Source: CAZPAN01 sp964428485
Lineage (GTDB): Bacteria > Actinomycetota > Coriobacteriia > Coriobacteriales > CADBOM01
Direction of reading: 5' to 3'
DNA: 14,843 nt
Assembly: GCA_964428485.1 (NCBI GenBank)
Contig: CAYRYP010000034.1
Location: 1 to 14,843 of the forward strand
The notes under the pieces are model-generated. The model searched no databases and was not told where the DNA came from. It saw only the letters and a list, made by a program, of their open reading frames with translations. Made by a program: the position numbers and the translations under genes. Below are positions 8,509 through 14,586 of the stretch, piece by piece. Position 1 is the stretch's first letter. Every line of letters begins with the position of its first letter.

Positions 8509-9425
8509 TGGGATGCGAAGTGAACCTCGCTATATCTATCGGATCGCTTCGGATGAAGAATCCCGTGACCACGGCCTCCGGAACGTTTGGTGCCGGAAGG
8601 CAGTACAGCGAGTTTTTTGATCTCAACGAGCTGGGAGCGGTGACCACGAAGGGGGTCTCCCTCAATCCCTGGGGAGGCAACGACTCCCCTAGGATCGCCG
8701 AGACCCCCAGCGGCATGCTCAACTCCATCGGACTTCAGAACCCCGGCGTCGAGGCTTTTTGTAAGGATGACCTGGCATGGCTTGCGGGCGTGGGGGTTCC
8801 GATAATCGTCAACGTCTCCGGTCACTCCATCTCCGAGTATGCCCGCGTGATCGAGCGCCTCGAGCAGGAGAGGTGCGTCGACGCCTACGAGATCAACATC
8901 TCCTGCCCCAATGTGGACAGCGGCGGCATGACTTTTGGGGTCGATCCTGTGGCCAGCACCGAGGTTGTGAGCCTGTGCCGCAAGCAGACCTCAAAGCCGC
9001 TGATCGTCAAACTCACACCCAACGTCACAGACATATCTGAGATGGCCAAGGCGATGGAGGCGGCGGGTGCCGATGCGGTGTCGCTTATCAATACGCTGCT
9101 GGGGATGGCGATAGATGCGAAGAAGAGGCGCCCCGTCTTGGCGCGCAGGGTCGGCGGCCTTTCTGGACCCGCCGTCAAGCCGGTGGCTCTGAGGATGGTC
9201 AACGAGGTGTTCCATGCGGTCGAGCTGCCGATCATAGGTATGGGCGGGATCACAAGCGCCGAGGACGCCATAGAGTTCATCCTGGCGGGGGCGACCGCCG
9301 TTGCTGTTGGCACGGCGAGTTTCATGAACCCGAGGGCGGCGGCGGATGTCGCCGCCGGCATCCGAACCTGGTGCGAGGAAGAGGGCGTCAACGACATCGG
9401 TGAGCTTGTGGGTGCGATAGGCTAA
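8508..9425 (+). CDS. pyrD: Dihydroorotate dehydrogenase B, catalytic subunit (class 1B)
   Basis: It oxidises dihydroorotate to orotate with FMN. The class 1B assignment follows from the catalytic cysteine Cys133 in NISCPNV (class 2 enzymes use serine) and from the adjacent pyrK. Other family marks are ASGTFGAG near the N-terminus, KLTPNVTDI, GGLSGPAVKP and the phosphate-binding IGMGGI. The length of 305 residues is normal. ATG 8508 overlaps the pyrK stop by one base (TAATG) and has an almost complete anti-16S complement, GGAGGTGATC (8493-8502), 5 nt upstream. The in-frame ATG at 8427 lies deep in pyrK and is rejected. A 90-nt gap follows before pyrF. Confidence 0.96.
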   Translation: MGCEVNLAISIGSLRMKNPVTTASGTFGAGRQYSEFFDLNELGAVTTKGVSLNPWGGNDSPRIAETPSGMLNSIGLQNPGVEAFCKDDLAWLAGVGVPIIVNVSGHSISEYARVIERLEQERCVDAYEINISCPNVDSGGMTFGVDPVASTEVVSLCRKQTSKPLIVKLTPNVTDISEMAKAMEAAGADAVSLINTLLGMAIDAKKRRPVLARRVGGLSGPAVKPVALRMVNEVFHAVELPIIGMGGITSAEDAIEFILAGATAVAVGTASFMNPRAAADVAAGIRTWCEEEGVNDIGELVGAIG

Positions 9426-9515
9426 GAAGCCGGCGCGTGCAAATTCCCGCAGAAGTTGGATAATGAACCTCGCGTCTGAAAAACTAGACCATAGACCACG
9501 TAGCGGAGGTAGCCG

Positions 9516-10262
9516 ATGACTCCCGACATGCCCATAACCGACTTCGATCCGGCCGATCGCGTCATCGTTGCACTCGACTGCGCGATGGAGCGCGCACTCG
9601 AGCTCGCGGACATGCTCTCCGGGCATGCGAGATGGGTCAAGGTGGGGATGCAGCTCTTCTACTCCGAAGGTCCGTCTGCCGTCGCGGCGTTCAAGGAGCG
9701 GGGCCTCAAAGTGTTCGTGGATCTGAAGCTGCACGACATCCCGCATCAGATCAGAGGAGCCGCGCGCGCCGTAGCTCTTACCGGGGCGGACATGCTCACG
9801 GTGCACTCTCTCGGCGGTGAAGCGATGATGAGGGCGGCGATGGAGGGGGTCGCCGATGCGGTGGGTTCCGAGGTGTCGGATCTTCCGGCGGTTCTGGCGG
9901 TGACCGTGCTTACAAGCATGGATGATGATGCGCTGGAATCGGTGGGAGTAAAAGAGCGGGCCGCGGTTCAGGTGGAAAGGCTTGCTAGGCTGGCTATGTC
10001 GGCCGGGGTTACCGGTGTGGTGGCCTCTCCCCAGGAGTCCGCGATGCTCTCTGATGTGCTCGGGCCGGGCAGGCTGATAGTCACGCCGGGCATCAGGCCC
10101 CAGGGCTCGGAAAAGGGAGATCAGGCCAGGGTAGCAACACCGGCCAGTGCCTTTGCATCCGGCTCCACTCATGTTGTGATAGGACGCCCGATAACGCAGG
10201 CGGACGACCCTGTGTGCGCCTTCGATGCGATAATCGATGAGATCCGCGCGAGTGCTAGTTAG
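9516..10262 (+). CDS. pyrF: Orotidine 5'-phosphate decarboxylase (group I)
   Basis: It converts OMP to UMP, the last step of the pathway. The 248-residue TIM-barrel protein has the catalytic DLKLHDIP (Asp69, Lys71, Asp74), the strand-end VTPGIRP and the phosphate-binding VIGRPIT. This is the short form that Bacillota and Gammaproteobacteria share (group I) and not the longer mycobacterial-type enzyme. The start ATG 9516 has GGAGGT about 5 nt upstream. The ATGA at the start also ends a tiny upstream frame beginning at 9463. A 56-nt spacer separates the gene from pyrE. Confidence 0.96.
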   Translation: MTPDMPITDFDPADRVIVALDCAMERALELADMLSGHARWVKVGMQLFYSEGPSAVAAFKERGLKVFVDLKLHDIPHQIRGAARAVALTGADMLTVHSLGGEAMMRAAMEGVADAVGSEVSDLPAVLAVTVLTSMDDDALESVGVKERAAVQVERLARLAMSAGVTGVVASPQESAMLSDVLGPGRLIVTPGIRPQGSEKGDQARVATPASAFASGSTHVVIGRPITQADDPVCAFDAIIDEIRASAS

Positions 10263-10318
10263 CGCGGCTGTATGGCTCGGCTCATGGCACTGAAGCCATT
10301 CCAAGATAGGAGAAACCA

Positions 10319-10891
10319 GTGAACGACAACGATATCCTGCAGATCTTGAAGGACACCCAGGCGGTACGTCATGGGCATTTCGTTCTCACCTCCGGCAGAC
10401 ACTCCGACACGTACATTCAGTGTGCGAGGGTCCTCGAGGATCCGGCTCTCACCGTGAAACTGTCGAAAGAGGCCGTCTCCAGGCTGCCAGAGGAGATGGA
10501 GGTGGACCTCGTGGCATCGCCCGCCGTTGGGGGAATCCTGTTTGGCTTCGCGGTGGCCCTGGCCCTCGACGTGAAGATGATCTTCTCGGAGCGCAAGGAC
10601 GGCAAGATGGTGTTCCGTCGCTCATTCGAGGTTCCTTCGGGCGCTCGGGTGCTGGTGGCAGAGGACGTTGTGACCACCGGCTCCTCCGTAAAAGAGGTTT
10701 GCGATCTGATCGAGGCGTCTGGCGGAACCGTCGTGGGGGTCGTGTCGCTGATCGACAGGTGCTCTGGGAGGGTATTCGACCAGCCCTTCTATCCGCTGCT
10801 CGAGCTCCCAACTCCGTCATGGGAAGAGTCGGAATGCGAGCTGTGCAAGCAGGGCATTGAGGTTCACTCCCTGGGGAGTCGACGTTTGTGA
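10319..10891 (+). CDS. pyrE: Orotate phosphoribosyltransferase
   Basis: It attaches orotate to PRPP to give OMP. The 190-residue protein carries the PRPP-binding motif VLVAEDVVTTGSS (residues 111-123, acidic pair Glu115-Asp116) and an early SGRHSDTYI segment. A C-terminal CELCKQGI (Cys173, Cys176) followed by GSR is the ending seen in the clostridial/thermophile/actinobacterial PyrE branch, and separates it from the E. coli type. GTG 10319 was chosen because AGGAG lies about 8 nt upstream and the product aligns from its first residues. It is the last pyr gene. No U-tract terminator follows, so some read-through toward mihF is possible. Confidence 0.95.
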   Translation: MNDNDILQILKDTQAVRHGHFVLTSGRHSDTYIQCARVLEDPALTVKLSKEAVSRLPEEMEVDLVASPAVGGILFGFAVALALDVKMIFSERKDGKMVFRRSFEVPSGARVLVAEDVVTTGSSVKEVCDLIEASGGTVVGVVSLIDRCSGRVFDQPFYPLLELPTPSWEESECELCKQGIEVHSLGSRRL

Positions 10892-11139
10892 TTATCGTCT
10901 GAAAAGATAGTCCAAACGCTCCCAGGATGCGGGTATACGCCCGAGTTAAGGGTGCGTTTGCCGAATGGCACGTGCCCAGAGTTGCCATGATGCTAGGCTA
11001 GATGGCAATTCGCGGAGGGGGCACATGCGCTGACATATGTGCTCGATTGGCGGATTACGGATTTTTCCATTGGGTTGAGGTGACCGTGCCATGGTTTGGC
11101 TCGTGTCACACGGTTCATAGTGAAAGGTGAGGTTAGAGG
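10892..11139 (+). promoter_or_regulatory. Structured 248-nt intergenic region upstream of mihF
   Basis: No convincing gene is present; frames of 24 and 42 codons (10927-11001, 11002-11130) have poor ribosome-binding sites. Several inverted repeats are visible: CAAACGC-T-CCC (10913-10923) with GGG-T-GCGTTTG (10950-10960), palindrome GGCACGTGCC (10967-10976), TTGCCAT (10982-10988) with ATGGCAA (11002-11008), GCACAT (11021-11026) with ATGTGC (11037-11042), and ACCGTG (11083-11088) with CACGGT (11109-11114). None has a U-tract. The gap size suggests a separate promoter for mihF-gmk-rpoZ, but I could not find a good -35/-10 pair. Confidence 0.45.
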
Positions 11140-11454
11140 ATGGCGCTTCCGAATCAGACTGATGAGGAAAGGAAGGCTGCGCTCGCAAAGGCGGCGGAGG
11201 CCAGGCATGCCCGTGCCGAGCTGAGAGCTCAGATCAAGGAGGGTAAGATCACCGTCGAGGAGATTCTGACCACCGAGGGCAACACTGTCATCGACAAGCT
11301 GAAGGTCAAGGACATGATCGCGTCGCTTCCCGGCTATGGCAAGGCCAAGGTCGCCAAGGTCATGGAGGAGCTCAACATCTCCGAGAACCGCAGAGTCAAG
11401 GGACTCGGTGCACGCCAGCGCGCTGAGCTCATTGAGAAGTTCTCCGGAAGGTAG
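11140..11454 (+). CDS. mihF: Integration host factor, actinobacterial type (mIHF/sIHF)
   Basis: This small nucleoid-associated protein binds and bends DNA. It is essential in mycobacteria, and in Streptomyces it affects development and topology. It is unrelated to the proteobacterial IHF-alpha/beta pair. The 104-residue product has the typical MALP start, a basic alanine-rich N-terminal helix (AALAKAAEARHARAELR), LPGYGKAKVAKVMEEL forming the helix-hairpin-helix-like DNA contact, and the C-terminal RRVKGLGARQRAELIEKF block. ATG 11140 is preceded by AAAGGTGAGG at about 7 nt. The gene sits 2 nt before gmk, as in many actinobacteria, which supports the assignment. The inverted repeats upstream may be control sites (inference). 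Confidence 0.94.
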   Translation: MALPNQTDEERKAALAKAAEARHARAELRAQIKEGKITVEEILTTEGNTVIDKLKVKDMIASLPGYGKAKVAKVMEELNISENRRVKGLGARQRAELIEKFSGR

Positions 11455-11456
11455 AG

Positions 11457-12011
11457 ATGCCGGGTAGGCTCTTCGTCGTATCGGGACCGTCTGGTGCCGG
11501 TAAGGGCACTCTTGTGGGGCGGGTGATGGATCGCCGGGAGGGGATTTGGCTCTCCGTTTCGGCGACCACCCGCGCCCCGCGCGAGGGCGAGATCGACGGA
11601 GAGTCCTACTTTTTTATGAGCACCGGTGAGTTTGAGGAGAAGATCGCATCCGGCGGATTCCTCGAATGGGCTAAGGTGCACGATAGTTACTACGGTACGC
11701 TCAGGGCTCCGGTTGTGGAGCGGATCTCCGAGGGAGTGGACGTGCTTCTGGAGATCGACCCGCAGGGCGCGTTCCAGGTTAGGGACAACTACCCCGATGC
11801 GTACCTCATTTTCGTCAAGTCACCGAGCTTCGACGATCTCAGAAAGCGCCTCGAGGGCCGTGGCACGGAGACGGCCGAGCAGATCGAGAGGCGGCTCGAG
11901 ACCGCAAAGCTGGAACTCGAGCAGGAGCAACGGTATAATTACTCGCTTGTTAACGACAATATCGAGAGGGCAACGGCCGAGCTCCTCTCGGTTATGGACT
12001 CCCAGTGTTAG
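11457..12011 (+). CDS. gmk: Guanylate kinase
   Basis: It phosphorylates GMP to GDP with ATP. The 184-residue protein has the P-loop SGPSGAGKGT (Lys16), the GMP-binding SVSATTRAPREGE and GESYFF segments, LLEIDPQGA (where most enzymes have DVQGA) and the lid region RGTETAEQIERRL. ATG 11457 lies 2 nt after the mihF stop, with GGAAGG in the mihF 3' end as its ribosome-binding site, so mihF and gmk are surely cotranscribed. It links the purine nucleotide pool to a region otherwise devoted to pyrimidine synthesis and transcription. A 47-nt spacer with a short hairpin leads to rpoZ. Confidence 0.96.
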   Translation: MPGRLFVVSGPSGAGKGTLVGRVMDRREGIWLSVSATTRAPREGEIDGESYFFMSTGEFEEKIASGGFLEWAKVHDSYYGTLRAPVVERISEGVDVLLEIDPQGAFQVRDNYPDAYLIFVKSPSFDDLRKRLEGRGTETAEQIERRLETAKLELEQEQRYNYSLVNDNIERATAELLSVMDSQC

Positions 12012-12024
12012 TCGGAGTCAAAAC

Positions 12025-12039
12025 GCTCCCATTGGGGGC
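12025..12039 (+). other. Short hairpin before rpoZ
   Basis: GCTCCC (12025-12030) pairs with GGGGGC (12034-12039) around the loop ATT, with one G-U. There is no U-tract, so a terminator is unlikely. The 5' arm is part of a 16-nt motif that also occurs at 10909-10924. It could affect rpoZ translation or protect mRNA ends (inference). Confidence 0.35.
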
Positions 12040-12058
12040 AATGCGAATTTAGAGGGGA

Positions 12059-12325
12059 ATGGATTTTCAGATGTCGATCATAGACCAGCACATTGACGCC
12101 CTGCTTGACTGCACGAACAACGACAAGTACCTGCTCTGCACCATCGCATCTAGGCGTGCCCGCGACATCAACGACATGATGCGTGGCCAGCGCACCCGCG
12201 CACTCGCGGCGCAGACCGTCGCCGAGATCTCCCAGTTCTCGGAGACCAAGCCGCTTTCGCTTGCGATGGAGGAGATCGAGAGGGGAGACCTCGGGTACGT
12301 CAAGGAGAGCCTGTCGGACAAGTAG
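12059..12325 (+). CDS. rpoZ: DNA-directed RNA polymerase subunit omega
   Basis: Omega helps assemble and stabilise RNA polymerase by clamping the beta' C-terminus. The 88-residue product has the diagnostic ASRRARDINDMMRGQRTRAL helix and a following KPLSLAMEEI segment, and its position after gmk is the conserved order in many bacteria. The start is uncertain. ATG 12059 has AGAGGGG only 1-3 nt away, which is tight. ATG 12071 gives MSIIDQHID, closer to how homologues begin, but is about 13 nt from the same sequence. Either choice changes only four residues. Confidence 0.9.
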   Translation: MDFQMSIIDQHIDALLDCTNNDKYLLCTIASRRARDINDMMRGQRTRALAAQTVAEISQFSETKPLSLAMEEIERGDLGYVKESLSDK

Positions 12326-12370
12326 GCGCGTCTCTGCCGCCTGATCTCCGATATCGGTCCAGGTTGCCAC

Positions 12371-13609
12371 ATGGCAAGCCCCGTCTTTCTCGTTCACTAT
12401 CATGAAATAGGCCTCAAGGGCCACAACCGCTCGACCTTCGAGAGGCAGCTCATGCACAACATCGAGTTCGTGTGCAGCGGGCTGCCCATTGAGAGGGTCT
12501 CGAAGATCTCCGGACGCATCCTAGTGCCCGTCGACCGCGCTGTTTTGGGCAGCGAGCTTCTAGATGATGGCTTTGTTAGGAATGGACTGGACCATCCCGA
12601 CGTGCAGCGGGTGTTCGAGCTGCTCAGAATGATTCCCGGTGTTGCCAGGGTCTCCCTTGGTTGGAGGACGACACGCGACTTCGACGACATGTGTCGTCTT
12701 GCCGGAGAGGTTCTTCTTGACTGCGTCCCGCGCAATTCGTTCAAGGTTGATGCGAAGCGCTCGAACACTGATTTTCAGATCGACTCCATGGAGATGAACC
12801 GAAGGATCGGCGCCTATCTGAGCGATTTGGCTCCGGATTCCAAGGTCAAGATGGACGATCCCGACGTGGTGGTCCACGTGCAGGTGATCCAGGGGAGCAC
12901 ATATATCTACGCGAGCAGCGAGCCCGGTGTCGGGGGCCTTCCCATTGGGACATCCGGTAAGTTCGTGATGCTGCTGTCGACGGGAATCGACTCGCCGGTT
13001 GCCATGTGGAGGCTCATGCACCGGGGGGCGGTGGCTGTGGCACTTCACTTCTCGGGTGCTCCCGAAACCGACGACTCCTCCGAGTATCTTGTGCGCGATA
13101 TCTGCGAGGCGCTCGGATCTATTGGCGGGGTCAGGCGCCTGTGCATAGCGCGTATCGGCGAATACCAGCGCCGCATAGCTGATATGGTCCCTCCCAGGAT
13201 GAGGGTGATTTTCTTCCGCAGGCTGATGTTTTCTGTTGCCAACGTGCTTGCGAGACTAGAGCACTGCAAGGCGATCGCCACGGGGGAGTCGCTGGGGCAG
13301 GTGGCCTCCCAGACCATGGAGAACATCATGGCGGTGGACCAAGTGTCGACATTGCCGGTTTTCCGCCCGCTGATAGGCTCCGACAAACAGGAGATCATAG
13401 AGCTGGCCAGGCGCATCGGGACCTACGATCTCTCCATCCAGGCTTGCTCGGACTGCTGCACCCTCTTCCTTCCCAGGAGCCCCGAGACCCATGCAAAGAT
13501 GGAGGAGGTCTTGGAGCTTTCGGCCAAGCTGGATCTTGAGTCGTGGGCGCAGGAGATCTGCGACAACCTCGAGATCGTGAGATACCCCTGCTGCACCAAC
13601 CGCATCTAG
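12371..13609 (+). CDS. thiI: tRNA 4-thiouridine synthase ThiI (rhodanese-less)
   Basis: ThiI adenylates tRNA uridine-8 and adds sulfur from a cysteine desulfurase; some members also feed thiazole synthesis. Of 412 residues, the N-terminal part (HYHEIGLKGHNR) and the THUMP region (~60-175) bind tRNA. The PP-loop ATPase domain begins at LLSTGIDSPVAMW (201-213). The conserved QACSDCCTLFLP gives Cys359-x2-Cys362-Cys363. There is no C-terminal rhodanese domain, so the family-standard second cysteine of E. coli ThiI is absent; the protein instead ends in YPCCTNRI (Cys407-Cys408). The PP-loop reads STGIDS where SGGxDS is the general consensus. ATG 12371 has only a weak AGG upstream, 45 nt after rpoZ, so coupling to rpoZ is possible. 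Confidence 0.92.
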   Translation: MASPVFLVHYHEIGLKGHNRSTFERQLMHNIEFVCSGLPIERVSKISGRILVPVDRAVLGSELLDDGFVRNGLDHPDVQRVFELLRMIPGVARVSLGWRTTRDFDDMCRLAGEVLLDCVPRNSFKVDAKRSNTDFQIDSMEMNRRIGAYLSDLAPDSKVKMDDPDVVVHVQVIQGSTYIYASSEPGVGGLPIGTSGKFVMLLSTGIDSPVAMWRLMHRGAVAVALHFSGAPETDDSSEYLVRDICEALGSIGGVRRLCIARIGEYQRRIADMVPPRMRVIFFRRLMFSVANVLARLEHCKAIATGESLGQVASQTMENIMAVDQVSTLPVFRPLIGSDKQEIIELARRIGTYDLSIQACSDCCTLFLPRSPETHAKMEEVLELSAKLDLESWAQEICDNLEIVRYPCCTNRI

Positions 13610-13845
13610 CGGGCGTCTTCGGGTTGGTCCGGTGCGTCCGTCATCGCGATCGCTCTCGCTCGCGTTCTCGCCCTCATTTCGCCTGAAACCCTTGCCTGAA
13701 AGACCCTCTCTGTTTGGAATCTGTTCGGATTTTGTTCGGATCCGGCTCGAACGTTGTTTTGATAACTGGTGCGGGCCTGTTCGGATTGGCCGTGTAGCAT
13801 CCCATCTGCGATATGGATACCCGGGGTTTGGTGGAGGTTTCGCTG
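13610..13845 (+). promoter_or_regulatory. Gap between thiI and comEA
   Basis: No believable gene lies here. The first part (13646-13690) is C/T-rich with GCCTGAAA twice (13681, 13694). The second part (13711-13788) is an array of near-identical 11-bp direct repeats, listed separately. TAGCAT (13795-13800) and TATGGA (13812-13817) are possible -10 boxes but neither has a good -35 partner. No clear terminator for thiI was seen. Confidence 0.4.
13711..13788 (+). repeat. 11-bp-phased TGTTCGGAT direct repeats upstream of comEA
   Basis: Units begin at exact 11-bp steps: TGTTTGGAATC (13711), TGTTCGGATTT (13722) and TGTTCGGATCC (13733). A degenerate unit TGTTTTGATAA lies two steps further on (13755), and another full copy, TGTTCGGATTG, is at 13778. 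Same-face spacing of about one helical turn is typical of tandem operator sites, for example those of PhoB/OmpR-family response regulators. The regulator here is unknown. Confidence 0.7.
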
Positions 13846-14586
13846 ATGGGAAGGAATTCGAGAGATGGGCGGGCCAGCGGAGATGGTCAGCGAACCCAGG
13901 CGGAGGGTAGTGCCAAGGGTTCGAACCCGATCTCGAAGATCCTCGTCAAGGCGCAGGTAGCAGGGGTTTCTCCATCGGTGCTCAAGGCCGCTCTTTTGAT
14001 AGCCGTGGTGATTCTCGTAGCGGTTGCCTTTAGATGGTGGTCCGCAGCCTCGGATTCTGGCTTTCAGATCAACGGTGGTGAACAGGTCTCGGATGCTGCC
14101 GGTACGGAGGACTCCGACGCCTCGGGGGAGGCCGAGGAGTATGTTGAGATGATAGCGGTGCACGTCGTGGGGGCGGTGGGATCTCCTGGCGTTTACATGG
14201 TGGAGAAGGGTTCTCGAGTTCAAGACGCGGTGATGGCGGCCGGCGGGTTTTCGGATGATGCGTGTACGGATGCGGTCAACCTAGCCCGTGAGGCGGTCGA
14301 TGGGGAGCAGATATTGATCCCCACGAACGAAGAGGTCCAGAGCGGAACCTATGTCAGCAGCTCCTCCTACCAGTCAGCCTCAGGTCAGGCCACCCAGCTC
14401 GTGAACATCAACACCGCCACCGAGGAACAGCTGGACGAGTTGCCCGGCGTGGGACCCTCCACCGCTCAGAAGATCATCGCGTACCGAGAGGCAAACGGCG
14501 GGTTCTCGAGCATCGAGGAGATCAAGGAAGTCAGTGGGATAGGCGACTCCCGCTACGAGCAGATCAAAGATCTCATCACAGTATGA
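13846..14586 (+). CDS. comEA: ComEA, membrane-anchored DNA receptor for uptake/competence
   Basis: ComEA binds double-stranded DNA at the outer face of the membrane and delivers it to ComEC. The 246-residue product has a polar N-terminus of about 45 residues, one membrane helix (~46-63, LLIAVVILVAVAF), a polar acidic linker, an SLBB domain (~101-161, with VHVVGAVGSPGVY and NLAREAVDGEQILIP) and a C-terminal helix-hairpin-helix DNA-binding region (~184-246, with NINTATEEQL, LPGVGPSTAQKI and VSGIGDSRYEQI). ATG 13846 was chosen because GGAGG (13833-13837) lies 8 nt upstream; ATG 13813 in the same frame has no ribosome-binding site. Its stop overlaps the next start as ATGA. It is probably controlled by the repeat array just upstream (inference). 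Confidence 0.93.
   Translation: MGRNSRDGRASGDGQRTQAEGSAKGSNPISKILVKAQVAGVSPSVLKAALLIAVVILVAVAFRWWSAASDSGFQINGGEQVSDAAGTEDSDASGEAEEYVEMIAVHVVGAVGSPGVYMVEKGSRVQDAVMAAGGFSDDACTDAVNLAREAVDGEQILIPTNEEVQSGTYVSSSSYQSASGQATQLVNINTATEEQLDELPGVGPSTAQKIIAYREANGGFSSIEEIKEVSGIGDSRYEQIKDLITV

Noticed and set aside
9458..9464. GGATAAT as a -10 box for an internal pyrF promoter
   Set aside because: The hexamer is good, but no sequence near TTGACA lies 16-18 nt upstream, so it is not enough for a promoter call.
10927..11130. Two consecutive small frames (24 and 42 codons, separated by a TAG directly followed by ATG) between pyrE and mihF
   Set aside because: Neither has a well-spaced ribosome-binding site, the sequences resemble nothing I know, and the region is dominated by inverted repeats. 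They could be tested by ribosome profiling but I would not annotate them.
13747..13762. Possible LexA box, TCGAAC-N4-TTTTGA, upstream of comEA
   Set aside because: The left half fits the Gram-positive/actinobacterial LexA site, but the right half deviates at two key positions. It is better explained as part of the 11-bp repeat series.
13632..13910. 92-codon + strand frame in the thiI-comEA gap
   Set aside because: It runs through the repeat array and into comEA in another frame, with no ribosome-binding site and no recognisable motif.
13606..14223. Antisense 205-codon frame across the thiI-comEA gap and comEA
   Set aside because: It overlaps a well-supported comEA, has a low-complexity basic composition and no domain; most likely a shadow.
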